DNA of 58,456 nucleotides from NCBI GenBank assembly GCA_012514775.1, contig JAAYZQ010000239.1, positions 1 through 58,456 on the forward strand, in the 5' to 3' direction. Positions within the stretch are counted from its first letter, which is position 1, and every line of letters begins with the position of its first letter. This DNA comes from Anaerolineaceae bacterium. Its GTDB lineage: Bacteria; Chloroflexota; Anaerolineae; JAAYZQ01. The notes under the pieces were generated by a model. That model did not search any database. It worked only from the letters and a program-made list of their open reading frames with translations, and was not told where the DNA came from. Shown here piece by piece: positions 10,819 through 19,119 of this stretch. The position numbers were made by a program, and so were the translations under genes.

Positions 10819-11748
10819 ATGATCGACATCTCCTGCCCGCTCTGTGATTCAGAAAAGTGGACGCCGGTCGGTGTGCTGCGGGATCGCCTGTTGGGCATCG
10901 ACGGCGAGTTCCGGCTGGTACGCTGCCTGGAGTGCAGCATGCACTACTTGAACCCCCAGCCGACCCAGGCCGAGCTGGCGCGCTATTACCCCGAGGACTA
11001 TGATCCCTTTGCCCTGCCGGCTCCCGACCAGCTCTCCAGCTTGCAGCGGCAGAGCCTGCAGTATGGACTGCAGAAGCGGTGCCGGGAGGTGATGCGTCAC
11101 AAGGAGGCGGGCAGCCTGCTGGAAGTGGGCTGCGCCACCGGCCTGTTCCTGGACGCCATGCGCGCCACCGGCAAGTGGCAGGTGCGCGGGGTGGACGTGT
11201 CGGAGCCGGCGGTACGCCGGGCACGCGAGCAGTTCGGCCTGGACGTGTATCACGGCACGTTGCACGAAGCAGGTCTGCCCACGTCGTCGTTCGACGCCGT
11301 GGCTATGTGGGACGTACTGGAGCATGTGCCGAACCCCAGGGAAACCGTGCGCGAAGTTCGCCGCGTGCTCAAGCCCGATGGGGTGTTTGTTTTCCGGGTC
11401 CCGGTGCTCGACGGTTGGGATCGCCGGCTCTTTGGCCCGTTGTGGCCCGGCTGGGACGCGCCCCGCCACCTGACCGTCTTTTCCAGGCACACGCTCGGCA
11501 TTCTGCTGTCGACGGCGGGCCTGCGCGTGCTGCGCGTAGCGTGCACAGCGGGCAGCTATCACGCCTTTGCCCTTGGGCTGCGGTTCTGGGCCCGGGAGCG
11601 CCTGACCACTGCGGGGCAGGAGCGGCTGCGCCGCACCCTGGAAGCCCTGCCGATCCGCCTGGCCACGGCACCCTTTTTCTACCTGGTCGACCGCCTGGGC
11701 AGGAGCACGCTGCTGACCGTCGCGGCCGGATCCCAGGGCCAGGGATAG
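10819..11748 (+). CDS. SAM-dependent methyltransferase with N-terminal zinc ribbon
   Basis: The 309-residue protein starts with a probable zinc-binding knuckle (ISCPLCDSEKW, then LVRCLECSMHYLNPQP), as in many sugar and antibiotic methyltransferases. The Rossmann domain follows with motif I LLEVGCATGLFLDAM and motif IV AVAMWDVLEHVPNP, then RVLKPDGVFVFRVP. It probably methylates a sugar or lipid intermediate in this locus. It starts 5 bases after the radical SAM stop. Confidence 0.8.
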   Translation: MIDISCPLCDSEKWTPVGVLRDRLLGIDGEFRLVRCLECSMHYLNPQPTQAELARYYPEDYDPFALPAPDQLSSLQRQSLQYGLQKRCREVMRHKEAGSLLEVGCATGLFLDAMRATGKWQVRGVDVSEPAVRRAREQFGLDVYHGTLHEAGLPTSSFDAVAMWDVLEHVPNPRETVREVRRVLKPDGVFVFRVPVLDGWDRRLFGPLWPGWDAPRHLTVFSRHTLGILLSTAGLRVLRVACTAGSYHAFALGLRFWARERLTTAGQERLRRTLEALPIRLATAPFFYLVDRLGRSTLLTVAAGSQGQG

Positions 11749-11767
11749 AGATGAATTGGGGGAAGCG

Positions 11768-13189
11768 ATGAGAATCCTGTTTGTAGCTCCACCGTTGCCC
11801 AAGGCGAACACCACCGCCCAGCCGTTGGGTTTCGGCTACATGGCCTCTGTGCTGCGCGCCAATGGCTTCACGGATGTGGCCATCCTGGACGCCTGCTCGC
11901 TCATCATGAGCGTCGAGGATACGATCCAATACATCAAGGAATACGCTCCCGACGTGCTGGGCCTGACGACCATGACCGTCACGGTCAAGAACGCGCTCAA
12001 GATCGCCGCGGCGGCCCGCAGGCTGCTGCCGGGGGTCAAGATCGCCGTCGGTGGCGTCCACGCCACCGTCTGCCCCGATTGGGTAATCGCCGATCCGAAC
12101 GTGGACGTGGTGGTGCGCAATGAAGGCGAATACTCGTTTCTGGAGATCGTCAAGCGCTGGGCAGAGGGCGAGGCGCTCGACGGGGTGCCAGGGACGACGA
12201 TCAAGGTCGATGGCCAGGTGATCCACCACGAGCAGGCACCGCGTATCCGAAACCTGGACGAGCTGCCTTTCCCGGCGCGCGACCTGATGCCCATGCACGT
12301 CTACCGGGCAAATCTGGCGTTTCCACCAACCATCCGCACCAGGACCACCCTGTACAGCGCGCGGGGCTGCCCCTACAACTGCTCCTTCTGCTCCACCGCG
12401 GCCGTGTGGGGCGGGCATTTTTGCGCCATGCGGAGCGCCAGCAGCGTCCTGGACGAGATCGAGGAGGTGATCGACCGCTTCGGAGTGTACGGCTTCGAGT
12501 TTGTCGACGAGCTGACCACGCTGCGCAAGGAGCGGTTGGTCGACTTTTGCCAGGGGATCCACGACCGGGGCCTGCACAAGATGCGCTGGGTATGCTCATC
12601 CACCGTGCGGCAGATGGATTACGAGACGGCGCGGATGATGAAAGAGGCCGGCTGCTCGATGGTTTACATGGGGGTCGAGTCGGGCTCACCCGAGATCCTG
12701 AAGACCTTGAACAAGCAGATCACTGTCGAGCAGGTGGTGGAAGCCTTTGACGCCACGCGCAGGGCGGGTCTGCGGCGCTCGGCCTGCTTCATGATCGGCG
12801 CGCCGGGCGAGACCGCCGCCACCGTCGACGAGACCATCGCCCTGGCGAAGCGGATCAAGCCCGAGCGGATTGCCCTCAACGTGGTGACCCCCTATCCGGG
12901 CACCGAGTTCTACGAGAAGTACGTGGACAAGAGCGTCGAGCTGGACTGGGATCAGGCCTTCAGCTCGGATCCGGACAAGCCAGAGGAGGCGACGATCTTT
13001 TACAACCTGAGCGGCCTGCCCGACGAGGAGCTGCAGGCCCTGTGGCGCAAGGTGCGCCGCTCGGTCGAGCTGTCGCCGCGGAACTTGCTGAATGTGAGGA
13101 TGATGGTGAACCGCCTCACGAACCGGCGCAACTGGCGCCACCTGTGGAACAACTTCAAGGGGGCGATCCGGATCGCCCTGGATCGATAG
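11768..13189 (+). CDS. B12-binding-domain radical SAM protein
   Basis: The 473-residue protein has an N-terminal cobalamin-binding-like Rossmann domain (residues 1-140, starting RILFVAPPLPKANTTAQPLG). A radical SAM TIM barrel follows with the CxxxCxxC triad in ARGCPYNCSFCS. Further motifs are VYMGVESGSPEILKTLNK and MIGAPGETAAT, as in the BchE/P-methylase-like family. Possible reactions are C-methylation or ring chemistry on a lipid or sugar. The ATG is preceded by GGGGGAAG. It sits between two methyltransferases in the glycan/lipid locus. Confidence 0.8.
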   Translation: MRILFVAPPLPKANTTAQPLGFGYMASVLRANGFTDVAILDACSLIMSVEDTIQYIKEYAPDVLGLTTMTVTVKNALKIAAAARRLLPGVKIAVGGVHATVCPDWVIADPNVDVVVRNEGEYSFLEIVKRWAEGEALDGVPGTTIKVDGQVIHHEQAPRIRNLDELPFPARDLMPMHVYRANLAFPPTIRTRTTLYSARGCPYNCSFCSTAAVWGGHFCAMRSASSVLDEIEEVIDRFGVYGFEFVDELTTLRKERLVDFCQGIHDRGLHKMRWVCSSTVRQMDYETARMMKEAGCSMVYMGVESGSPEILKTLNKQITVEQVVEAFDATRRAGLRRSACFMIGAPGETAATVDETIALAKRIKPERIALNVVTPYPGTEFYEKYVDKSVELDWDQAFSSDPDKPEEATIFYNLSGLPDEELQALWRKVRRSVELSPRNLLNVRMMVNRLTNRRNWRHLWNNFKGAIRIALDR

Positions 13190-13202
13190 CGACGGAGGCA
13201 GC

Positions 13203-13985
13203 GTGCAGGACACGGGCAACGGCTCCCCGGCCGGAGAGAGCGAGCGCTTGCTGCGCGGCCTGGTCGAGCTGTGGGGGCCAGGGATTGCCACGGCGGGCGA
13301 CAGCGCGCAGGACTATGACCATCTGCACGCCCAGGGCCACCTACGCCAGCGGGACTCGTTCTACAAGTGGCTCCTCAGCCTGCTCAATGTTCGGCCCGGA
13401 CAGGCGCTGCTGGACATCTCTTGCGGCCAGGGTGCGCTCCTGTCCTTTGCCGCCCGGGCAGGGCTGCGGGCCACCGGGCTCGACCTGGCCCCCTCGGCCC
13501 TGGCAGCGGCCGCCCGGGTGGCGCCGGCCGGGTTATGCCTGGGAAACGCGGAGCGACTGCCCTTCCCCGCCGGCAGCTTTGACCTGGTGACCAACGTCGG
13601 CAGCGTGGAGCACTATTTCCGGCCGGCCGTGGCGGTCCAGGAGGCGGCCCGGGTGCTGCGGCCCGAGGGCCTGGCCCTGATCCTGCTGCCCAACACCTTT
13701 GGGCTGTTGGGCAACGTCCTGCACGTGTGGCGAACCGGCGAAGTGTTCGACGATGGGCAGCCCCTCCAGCGTTACGGCACCCACGGGCAGTGGCGCAGGC
13801 TGCTGGAGCTGAATGGCCTGGCCGTGCAGCGCACGGTCAAGTACGAGCGAGAATGGCCCAGGACCTGGCCCGATCTGGCCTTTTACGCCCGGCGGCCGCA
13901 CAAGCTGATCCGTGCCGCCCTGTCGGCGGTGATCCCCACCAATCTGGCAAGCTTCTTGATCTACCTGTGTCGGAAAGAGCGATGA
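13203..13985 (+). CDS. SAM-dependent methyltransferase
   Basis: The 260-residue protein shows motif I LLDISCGQGALLSFAARAG, the acidic loop GLDLAPSAL, and motif IV SFDLVTNVGSVEHYF, then ARVLRPEGLALILLPN. It belongs to the Methyltransf_11-type family, probably acting on a small molecule or lipid-linked sugar. The GTG start has GGAGG 6 bases upstream. Its stop overlaps the start of the flippase-like gene (ATGA). Confidence 0.8.
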   Translation: MQDTGNGSPAGESERLLRGLVELWGPGIATAGDSAQDYDHLHAQGHLRQRDSFYKWLLSLLNVRPGQALLDISCGQGALLSFAARAGLRATGLDLAPSALAAAARVAPAGLCLGNAERLPFPAGSFDLVTNVGSVEHYFRPAVAVQEAARVLRPEGLALILLPNTFGLLGNVLHVWRTGEVFDDGQPLQRYGTHGQWRRLLELNGLAVQRTVKYEREWPRTWPDLAFYARRPHKLIRAALSAVIPTNLASFLIYLCRKER

Positions 13986-14890
13986 CGGGCGTCCAGCGGT
14001 TTTTGGCCGCCAGGTTGACCTGGCGGCGGGTTGTTTCGGTCGTTCTCCTGGTCCTATCGGTAGCCTTTTTGGCTTACAAGGCCTGGGATAGCTGGGAGGC
14101 GCTGCGCGGTTACAGTTGGAGTCTGCGGGCCATCTACTTGTTGCCCTCCTTCGGCCTGTTTCTCGTCCAGTTTGTCGTGGTGACCTGGGGCTGGCAGATC
14201 ATCATGGATCGTCTCGCCCCGCCGGTGCCCTTTTTTCACCACCTGAAGATCTATGGCTACACGAACCTGATGCGCCGCATCCCGGCCGGCTTGCTCTGGC
14301 TGGTCGCCGGACGCATGAGCGCCTACAAGGACCGGAACATGACGACCCGCGTCCTGGCTCTCGGCAGTTTTTTCGAGATGCTGATGGTTATCCTGTCGGG
14401 TCTGCCGCTGGCAGCGGCAGCCGCGGCCGGCCTCGGGCTCTTGACCTGGGAAGCCGGGCTCGCCCTGGTCGCACTGGCACTGGCCCTCGAGCTGGTCGCC
14501 ATCCATCCGGCCGTCCTCGGCAAGCTGGCGAGCCTGGTCAAGCATCACGAGCTGCGGGCCAACCTGCGTTACCGGGACACCCTGCTCTGGGCTGCGGTCT
14601 ATACCCTGATCTGGTGTATCAGCGGCACGGGGCTTTATCTGGTGGGCTGCCTCTTTGGCAGCCTGCCCGCCGGGGCATGGCCCAAGATCGCGGGGGTGTG
14701 GGTCCTGTCCACGTTGCTGGCCTATCTCACCCTTTTTAGCCCCAGCGGCCTGGGGGTAAAGGAGGTATCCCTCACCGTGCTGCTGAGCCTGTTCCTGAAC
14801 GACCCACTGCCGCTGCTGATTGCACTGGGCATCCGCGTCGTCTGGACAGTATACGACCTCGCCGTGGGCGTCGTGGCCTGGCTGGCATAA
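13982..14890 (+). CDS. Lysylphosphatidylglycerol synthase-like membrane protein (UPF0104, AglD-type)
   Basis: The 302-residue protein has about seven hydrophobic helices. The segment MRRIPAGLLWLVAGRMSAY and the late segment LTLFSPSGLGVKEVSLTVL are signatures of the LPG_synthase_TM family (flippase-like half of MprF, AglD). It probably moves or senses lipid-linked intermediates; it lacks the soluble aminoacyl-transferase half of MprF. Its position in the glycan locus favours a role in surface polysaccharide or glycolipid handling. Confidence 0.75.
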   Translation: MTGVQRFLAARLTWRRVVSVVLLVLSVAFLAYKAWDSWEALRGYSWSLRAIYLLPSFGLFLVQFVVVTWGWQIIMDRLAPPVPFFHHLKIYGYTNLMRRIPAGLLWLVAGRMSAYKDRNMTTRVLALGSFFEMLMVILSGLPLAAAAAAGLGLLTWEAGLALVALALALELVAIHPAVLGKLASLVKHHELRANLRYRDTLLWAAVYTLIWCISGTGLYLVGCLFGSLPAGAWPKIAGVWVLSTLLAYLTLFSPSGLGVKEVSLTVLLSLFLNDPLPLLIALGIRVVWTVYDLAVGVVAWLA

Positions 14891-14935
14891 CAGGGGCACT
14901 CTTTCGTGACCGGGAAGTGAGACGGCGGCCCGCAC

Positions 14936-16834
14936 ATGGAACACTTGGTCATGCACACCCTGGGACAACTCGCCCTCCTGGCGTTTTTCTTGATGGGCGC
15001 CTACGGGGCCGGGCTCGTGGTCCTGCGGCTGTTGGGGCCCGGGCTGGTGACCGGGGTAGAGCGCTGGCTGTTTGGCCAGGCGCTTGGCCTGGGCGTCCTG
15101 TCGCTTCTTACCCTGGGTCTTGGTGCGCTGGGTCTGTACCAGCCGATGGTCGCCTGGCTGGTTCTAGGGGCAGGCGCCGTTCTGACCTTGACAGACCTCG
15201 TCCGCCGGCGACCCTGGCGCACGCTGGCTGTGCCCCGAGGCATCGGCCTGACGATCGACAGGCTGGTTCTCCTGGGCCTGGGCCTCGTCGTGCTGCTGGC
15301 ATTGGGTTTCACGCTGTTCGCCAATGCCCTGGTGCCGCCTGTCAGCTATGACGCGGTGGCCTATCACCTGGCGATACCAAAGATGTATGTCGCCGCCGGG
15401 CGCCTGGTCTATATCCCCTTCATCGTCTATTCCAACTGGCCCCTGGGCAACGAAATGCTCTTTGTCCTCTCCCTGCTCCTTGGTTCCGAGTTTCTGCCGC
15501 AGCTCCTCACCTGGAGTTTTGCGATCCTCATCGCCGTTGGGCTGGTGACCTTCGGGCGCCGGCGGCTGTCGCCTCGGAGCGGACCCATCGCCGCCGCGAT
15601 TTTCTTGAGCCTCCCCATGCTGTTGAGGCTGGCGGGCACGGGCCTCATCGAAGTCCCTCTTGCTGGCTACAGTTTTCTGGCATTCTATGCCCTCGGGCGC
15701 TGGCGCGAGTCGGGCACAAGCCGCTGGCTGGTTATCTCTGCCCTGTTGAGCGGTTGTGCCGCGGGCAGCAAGCTCAACGGCGCGGGCGTCGCCATCGTCC
15801 TGGGCGCGATAGCCTTCCTCCTCGAATCCGTGGCGCGCCGTCCGGGACGTGGTCTGCGAGCGTTCGCCGGCTACGGCGCCGTCAGTTTCCTGGTCGCGTT
15901 CCCCTGGTACCTCAAATCGTGGCTCATGACGGGCAATCCGCTCTGGCCATTCCTGTATCCTCTGCTGGGCGGACGGGATTGGGATGCCCTGGGCGTAGAC
16001 TATCTCCTGGGTTATATCCGCACAACCAACCTGGCACCGACAGTCTGGAATTGGCTCACCGGCTTCTGGCGCCTGACGACGGACGGCCTTCAGTTTGGCA
16101 GTTTCCTGCTGGGCCCCTACCTTCTTGGGCTTGCCCCGTTGGTTGTCCTTGAGGCTGTCCTCGAACGGAACAGGCGCTTGCTTCTCGGCACGATGGCCCT
16201 GTTCAGCCTCGGCCTGTACTCCATCTGGTTCTTGCTGACGCATCAGACACGCTTTCTGATGTGGGCTATCCCGGTTCTGTCGCTGCTGGCCGCCGAGGGC
16301 GTGGCCTGGGTCTGCAGCCGGGCAAGGCCCGGGTGGATCGGCCGGCTGCTCCAGGTCCTACTCCTGGCCTGGCTGCTGGCCGGTGCCTGGTTTACGGATG
16401 CCGACCGCCGTCACGAGTGGTCCCTCGCCCGGACCTACCTGGCGGGTAGGGCAAGCCGTGGGGAGTATTTGACGAGTGTCTCGGACGACTACCCTGCCTT
16501 TGCCTACGCCAACCAGCACCTCCCTCAGGATGCAGTAGTCCTCCTGGCGCCCTTCGAGTCGCGTGGATTCTATCTCGACCGCTCCTACATCTGGGCAAAT
16601 CCCATCGGCCAGCGGCTGATCAAGATGGAGCAGATTCCTGATGTCGCCGCCTTTGCCGGCACGTTGCGCCGCATGGGTGTCACCCATATTCTCTTCAACA
16701 CGCGCATCGTCGTGACGGACATCCGCCATTGGGCGAACATCGATGGACTGCTCCGCGGGATCGTAGACACAGAAGGCCACCTGCTCTTCAGCAGTGCCGA
16801 ATCCTCCCTCTATGAACTGCGGTCTGACAGGTAA
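14936..16834 (+). CDS. Multi-pass membrane glycosyltransferase, GT39/PMT-like
   Basis: The 632-residue protein has about 11-12 transmembrane helices. After the second or third helix comes PPVSYDAVAYHLAIPKMY, whose acidic residue matches the essential first-loop Asp of GT-C transferases. A soluble C-terminal part (from about residue 505) probably lies outside the membrane. It probably takes sugar from a polyprenyl-phosphate donor and glycosylates protein or lipid at the cell surface. It is the last gene of the glycan unit; a possible alternative start is ATG 14951. Confidence 0.7.
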   Translation: MEHLVMHTLGQLALLAFFLMGAYGAGLVVLRLLGPGLVTGVERWLFGQALGLGVLSLLTLGLGALGLYQPMVAWLVLGAGAVLTLTDLVRRRPWRTLAVPRGIGLTIDRLVLLGLGLVVLLALGFTLFANALVPPVSYDAVAYHLAIPKMYVAAGRLVYIPFIVYSNWPLGNEMLFVLSLLLGSEFLPQLLTWSFAILIAVGLVTFGRRRLSPRSGPIAAAIFLSLPMLLRLAGTGLIEVPLAGYSFLAFYALGRWRESGTSRWLVISALLSGCAAGSKLNGAGVAIVLGAIAFLLESVARRPGRGLRAFAGYGAVSFLVAFPWYLKSWLMTGNPLWPFLYPLLGGRDWDALGVDYLLGYIRTTNLAPTVWNWLTGFWRLTTDGLQFGSFLLGPYLLGLAPLVVLEAVLERNRRLLLGTMALFSLGLYSIWFLLTHQTRFLMWAIPVLSLLAAEGVAWVCSRARPGWIGRLLQVLLLAWLLAGAWFTDADRRHEWSLARTYLAGRASRGEYLTSVSDDYPAFAYANQHLPQDAVVLLAPFESRGFYLDRSYIWANPIGQRLIKMEQIPDVAAFAGTLRRMGVTHILFNTRIVVTDIRHWANIDGLLRGIVDTEGHLLFSSAESSLYELRSDR

Positions 16835-16935
16835 CAAGGCCCCAGATCGGCCAATAACCCATATGGGTGATGCCCGTTTTGGGGCTGCAGTGGCCTGACA
16901 GACCGTTTCCATGCCAGGATAGTTCGAAGGAGTTA

Positions 16936-16964
16936 TTGACTTCCGGGTGAAGAGGGGATAGAAT
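16936..16964 (+). promoter_or_regulatory. Strong sigma70-type promoter of the secreted repeat protein
   Basis: TTGACT (16936-16941), a 17-base spacer and TAGAAT (16959-16964). The predicted start near 16971 gives a leader of about 150 bases. The leader contains small hairpins, such as CCTGA/TCAGG (16989-17009), but no riboswitch class I recognise. Confidence 0.7.
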
Positions 16965-17123
16965 AGGGCTGCGAACGGGCAAGCCATGCCTGACGCAAGA
17001 CAACTCAGGTGTACGAAAGGAGGAGAGCCAGCACCAAGAGAGTGAGATCCCGGCCAGCACTTGGCCTCAGTAGACGTAGAAGAGCCAGACCTGAGAAAGA
17101 GTTCCAAGAAGGGAGACTGTCCG

Positions 17124-18455
17124 ATGAAAAAGCTAAGCATCCTCTTGATCGTAGCCCTACTGTCGGCGATGTTTGTCCTGCCGGCTGCGGCACAGAGCAT
17201 TACCTGGACGAGCGGTTTTCAGGTTCAGAACCTGAGCGGGACCGACGCCAGCATCTTTATTTATTACTATAACCAGGACGGCACCGAAGCCATCCCGCCC
17301 GTGTCCGACACGATCCCGGCCATGGGCTCCAAGACCTACTTCCCGATCCATGCCGCTGACGGGTTCAACGGCTCCGTGGTCGTAGAGTCGACCGAGCCGG
17401 TGGTGGCCATCGCCAACACCCTGGGCAACTCGCCCCAGTACATGGCCTCCACGGAGAGCTTTGACGCCGGTGCCACGTCGGTGAACCTGCCCCTCATCAT
17501 GCGCGGAAACGCCGGGTACTACACCTGGTTCAACGTGCAGAACGCGGGCACGACCGATGCCACGGTGACCGTGGAGTACATTCCTGCCGAAGGAAGTGCT
17601 TACACCGAACCCGCCGTCGTTATCAAGCCGGGCGCGTCGCACACGTTCAACCAGCGTGACATCGATGCCCTGGGCGCCAAGTTCGTCGGCTCGGCCATCG
17701 TCAGCAGCGACGTACCGGTGGTGGCGACCGTCATGCAGGTCGGCGAGACCTTCCAGAACATGATGGGCTACAACGGCTTTACCGGGGGCTCGACCACGGT
17801 GAGCATGCCCCTCATCATGGCCAATAACAGCGGCTTCTACACCGGCTTCCAGGTGCAGAATGTCGGCAGCCAGGCGGCCACCGTCACGGTCGACTACGGA
17901 GCCAACATTGGTGGCTCATTCGACCCGACGAATGAGACGGCCACCCTTAACCCTGGTGAGTCGACGACGTTCCTCCAGAACGCGGGCCAGTTCGCAACGC
18001 CCAAGTACGTGGGTTCGGCGACCATCTCCAGCGACCAGCCGGTGGTTGCCATCGTCAACCAGGTTATGATGAGCGGGGTCGTCCTCGGCACGGCTTACAA
18101 CGGCTTTGATCCCGGTGCGGCCACCAATTCGGTCAGCGCACCCCTGATCATGGCCAATAACAATGGGTTCTACACCGGCATCCAGGTGATGAACGTGGGC
18201 GGCGCCCCGGTCAGCATCACCCTGGACTATGGTCCCAACACCGCCGGCACGTACAATCCTCCGAACGAGACTGCCACGATCCAGCCCGGCGACTCGTACA
18301 ACTCGATCCAGAACGCCGGTGCCTGGGCAGGCAACAAGTACGTCGGCTCCCTGGCGGTGTCGGCTCCTGACGGCAGCCAGATCGTGATGATTGTGAACGA
18401 GTTCCTGGCCAGCGCCTCGGACACGTTCATGACCTACAACGGGTTCAACTACTAG
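17124..18455 (+). CDS. Secreted repeat protein with four Ig-like units
   Basis: The 443-residue protein has a clear Sec signal peptide (KK, hydrophobic core, cleavage after AAAQ near residue 24). The mature part is four related units of about 105 residues. Units 2-4 open with P-L-I-M, then F/Y-Y-T, F/I/N-x-V-x-N-x-G and a TVDYG-type strand, and end in YVGSA-like strands, consistent with beta-sandwich domains. There is no Cys and few charged residues. It may be a surface-layer or fibre component. ATG 17124 has GGGAGA upstream. It is framed by its own promoter and a perfect terminator, suggesting high expression as a single gene. Confidence 0.7.
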   Translation: MKKLSILLIVALLSAMFVLPAAAQSITWTSGFQVQNLSGTDASIFIYYYNQDGTEAIPPVSDTIPAMGSKTYFPIHAADGFNGSVVVESTEPVVAIANTLGNSPQYMASTESFDAGATSVNLPLIMRGNAGYYTWFNVQNAGTTDATVTVEYIPAEGSAYTEPAVVIKPGASHTFNQRDIDALGAKFVGSAIVSSDVPVVATVMQVGETFQNMMGYNGFTGGSTTVSMPLIMANNSGFYTGFQVQNVGSQAATVTVDYGANIGGSFDPTNETATLNPGESTTFLQNAGQFATPKYVGSATISSDQPVVAIVNQVMMSGVVLGTAYNGFDPGAATNSVSAPLIMANNNGFYTGIQVMNVGGAPVSITLDYGPNTAGTYNPPNETATIQPGDSYNSIQNAGAWAGNKYVGSLAVSAPDGSQIVMIVNEFLASASDTFMTYNGFNY

Positions 18456-18496
18456 ACGGATGCGACCCACTCTGTAGCTGACGTCTACTAGGGCTG

Positions 18497-18527
18497 GGGG
18501 GGCCATCAGTGTTACTGATGGCCCCCC
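18497..18527 (+). terminator. Perfect 14-bp terminator hairpin
   Basis: GGGGGGCCATCAGT (18497-18510) pairs without mismatch with ACTGATGGCCCCCC (18514-18527) around a 3-base loop. No long T-tract follows, so termination may be partial, letting some transcripts run into the lipoprotein gene. Confidence 0.7.
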
Positions 18528-18549
18528 ATTGCATGGAGATCGAGCGAAA

Positions 18550-19104
18550 ATGAGACTGCTTTATCGTAGCACGTTGTTGCTGATGATCCTGGGACTGTTT
18601 GTCCTGGGTGCCTGCGGACAGGAGGTCGCCACAGCTCCGGCCAGCGAAACCGGCGAGGTCGCCACTTCCCCCGCCGCCGGGACCGAGCCCGTCAGTCCTT
18701 TGCCTACACCCACGACGGAGGCCCTCGGCGAACCGACGGCCGAGGCAATGCCGGTGGCGACGCCGAATCTCACGCCCAGTCCCGGCACGGGCATTGTGCT
18801 TGGAATGCTGACCATTGGTGGAGAGGTGGCCCAGGGGGAGACCCTATACCTGGCGCCTGTGATGGTCACTGGGGACGAGATCAGCGTCGCGGGCCTGGAC
18901 ACCAACACGGCCCCACGGACTGAAACCGATGCCGCAGGAGCCTTTGCGTTCACAGATGTACCCCCTGAGACCTACGCCCTGGCGGTCATTGGCCCCGTCG
19001 GGCCGGTGATCGTACCCGGGCCGGACAGCGACGAAATCACCGTCGAGGTTCGGGCCGGGGAAGCAGCCGATCTGGGCACTATAGCCGCCCCCCCGTTCCA
19101 CTAG
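18550..19104 (+). CDS. Small secreted lipoprotein with carboxypeptidase-regulatory-like domain
   Basis: The 184-residue protein has a signal peptide and lipobox (VLGAC, Cys near residue 22). An Ala/Thr/Pro-rich spacer of about 60 residues follows, then a beta domain with DAAGAFAFTDVPPETYALAV, typical of CarboxypepD_reg or SdrD B-like folds. It probably acts as a surface-anchored accessory of the following subtilase, from which it is separated by 15 bases. ATG 18550 has GGAGA upstream. Function unknown. Confidence 0.65.
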   Translation: MRLLYRSTLLLMILGLFVLGACGQEVATAPASETGEVATSPAAGTEPVSPLPTPTTEALGEPTAEAMPVATPNLTPSPGTGIVLGMLTIGGEVAQGETLYLAPVMVTGDEISVAGLDTNTAPRTETDAAGAFAFTDVPPETYALAVIGPVGPVIVPGPDSDEITVEVRAGEAADLGTIAAPPFH

Positions 19105-19119
19105 TTCGTCAATAGGGAC

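Noticed and set aside
16857..16868. 12-base palindrome ACCCATATGGGT as an operator
   Set aside because: Only one copy exists, and it lies 70 bases upstream of the promoter; there is no supporting regulator nearby.
16971..17123. Cyclic-di-GMP (GEMM) riboswitch in the leader of the repeat protein
   Set aside because: A few short matches such as GACGCAAGA occur, but the conserved core and paired regions are missing.
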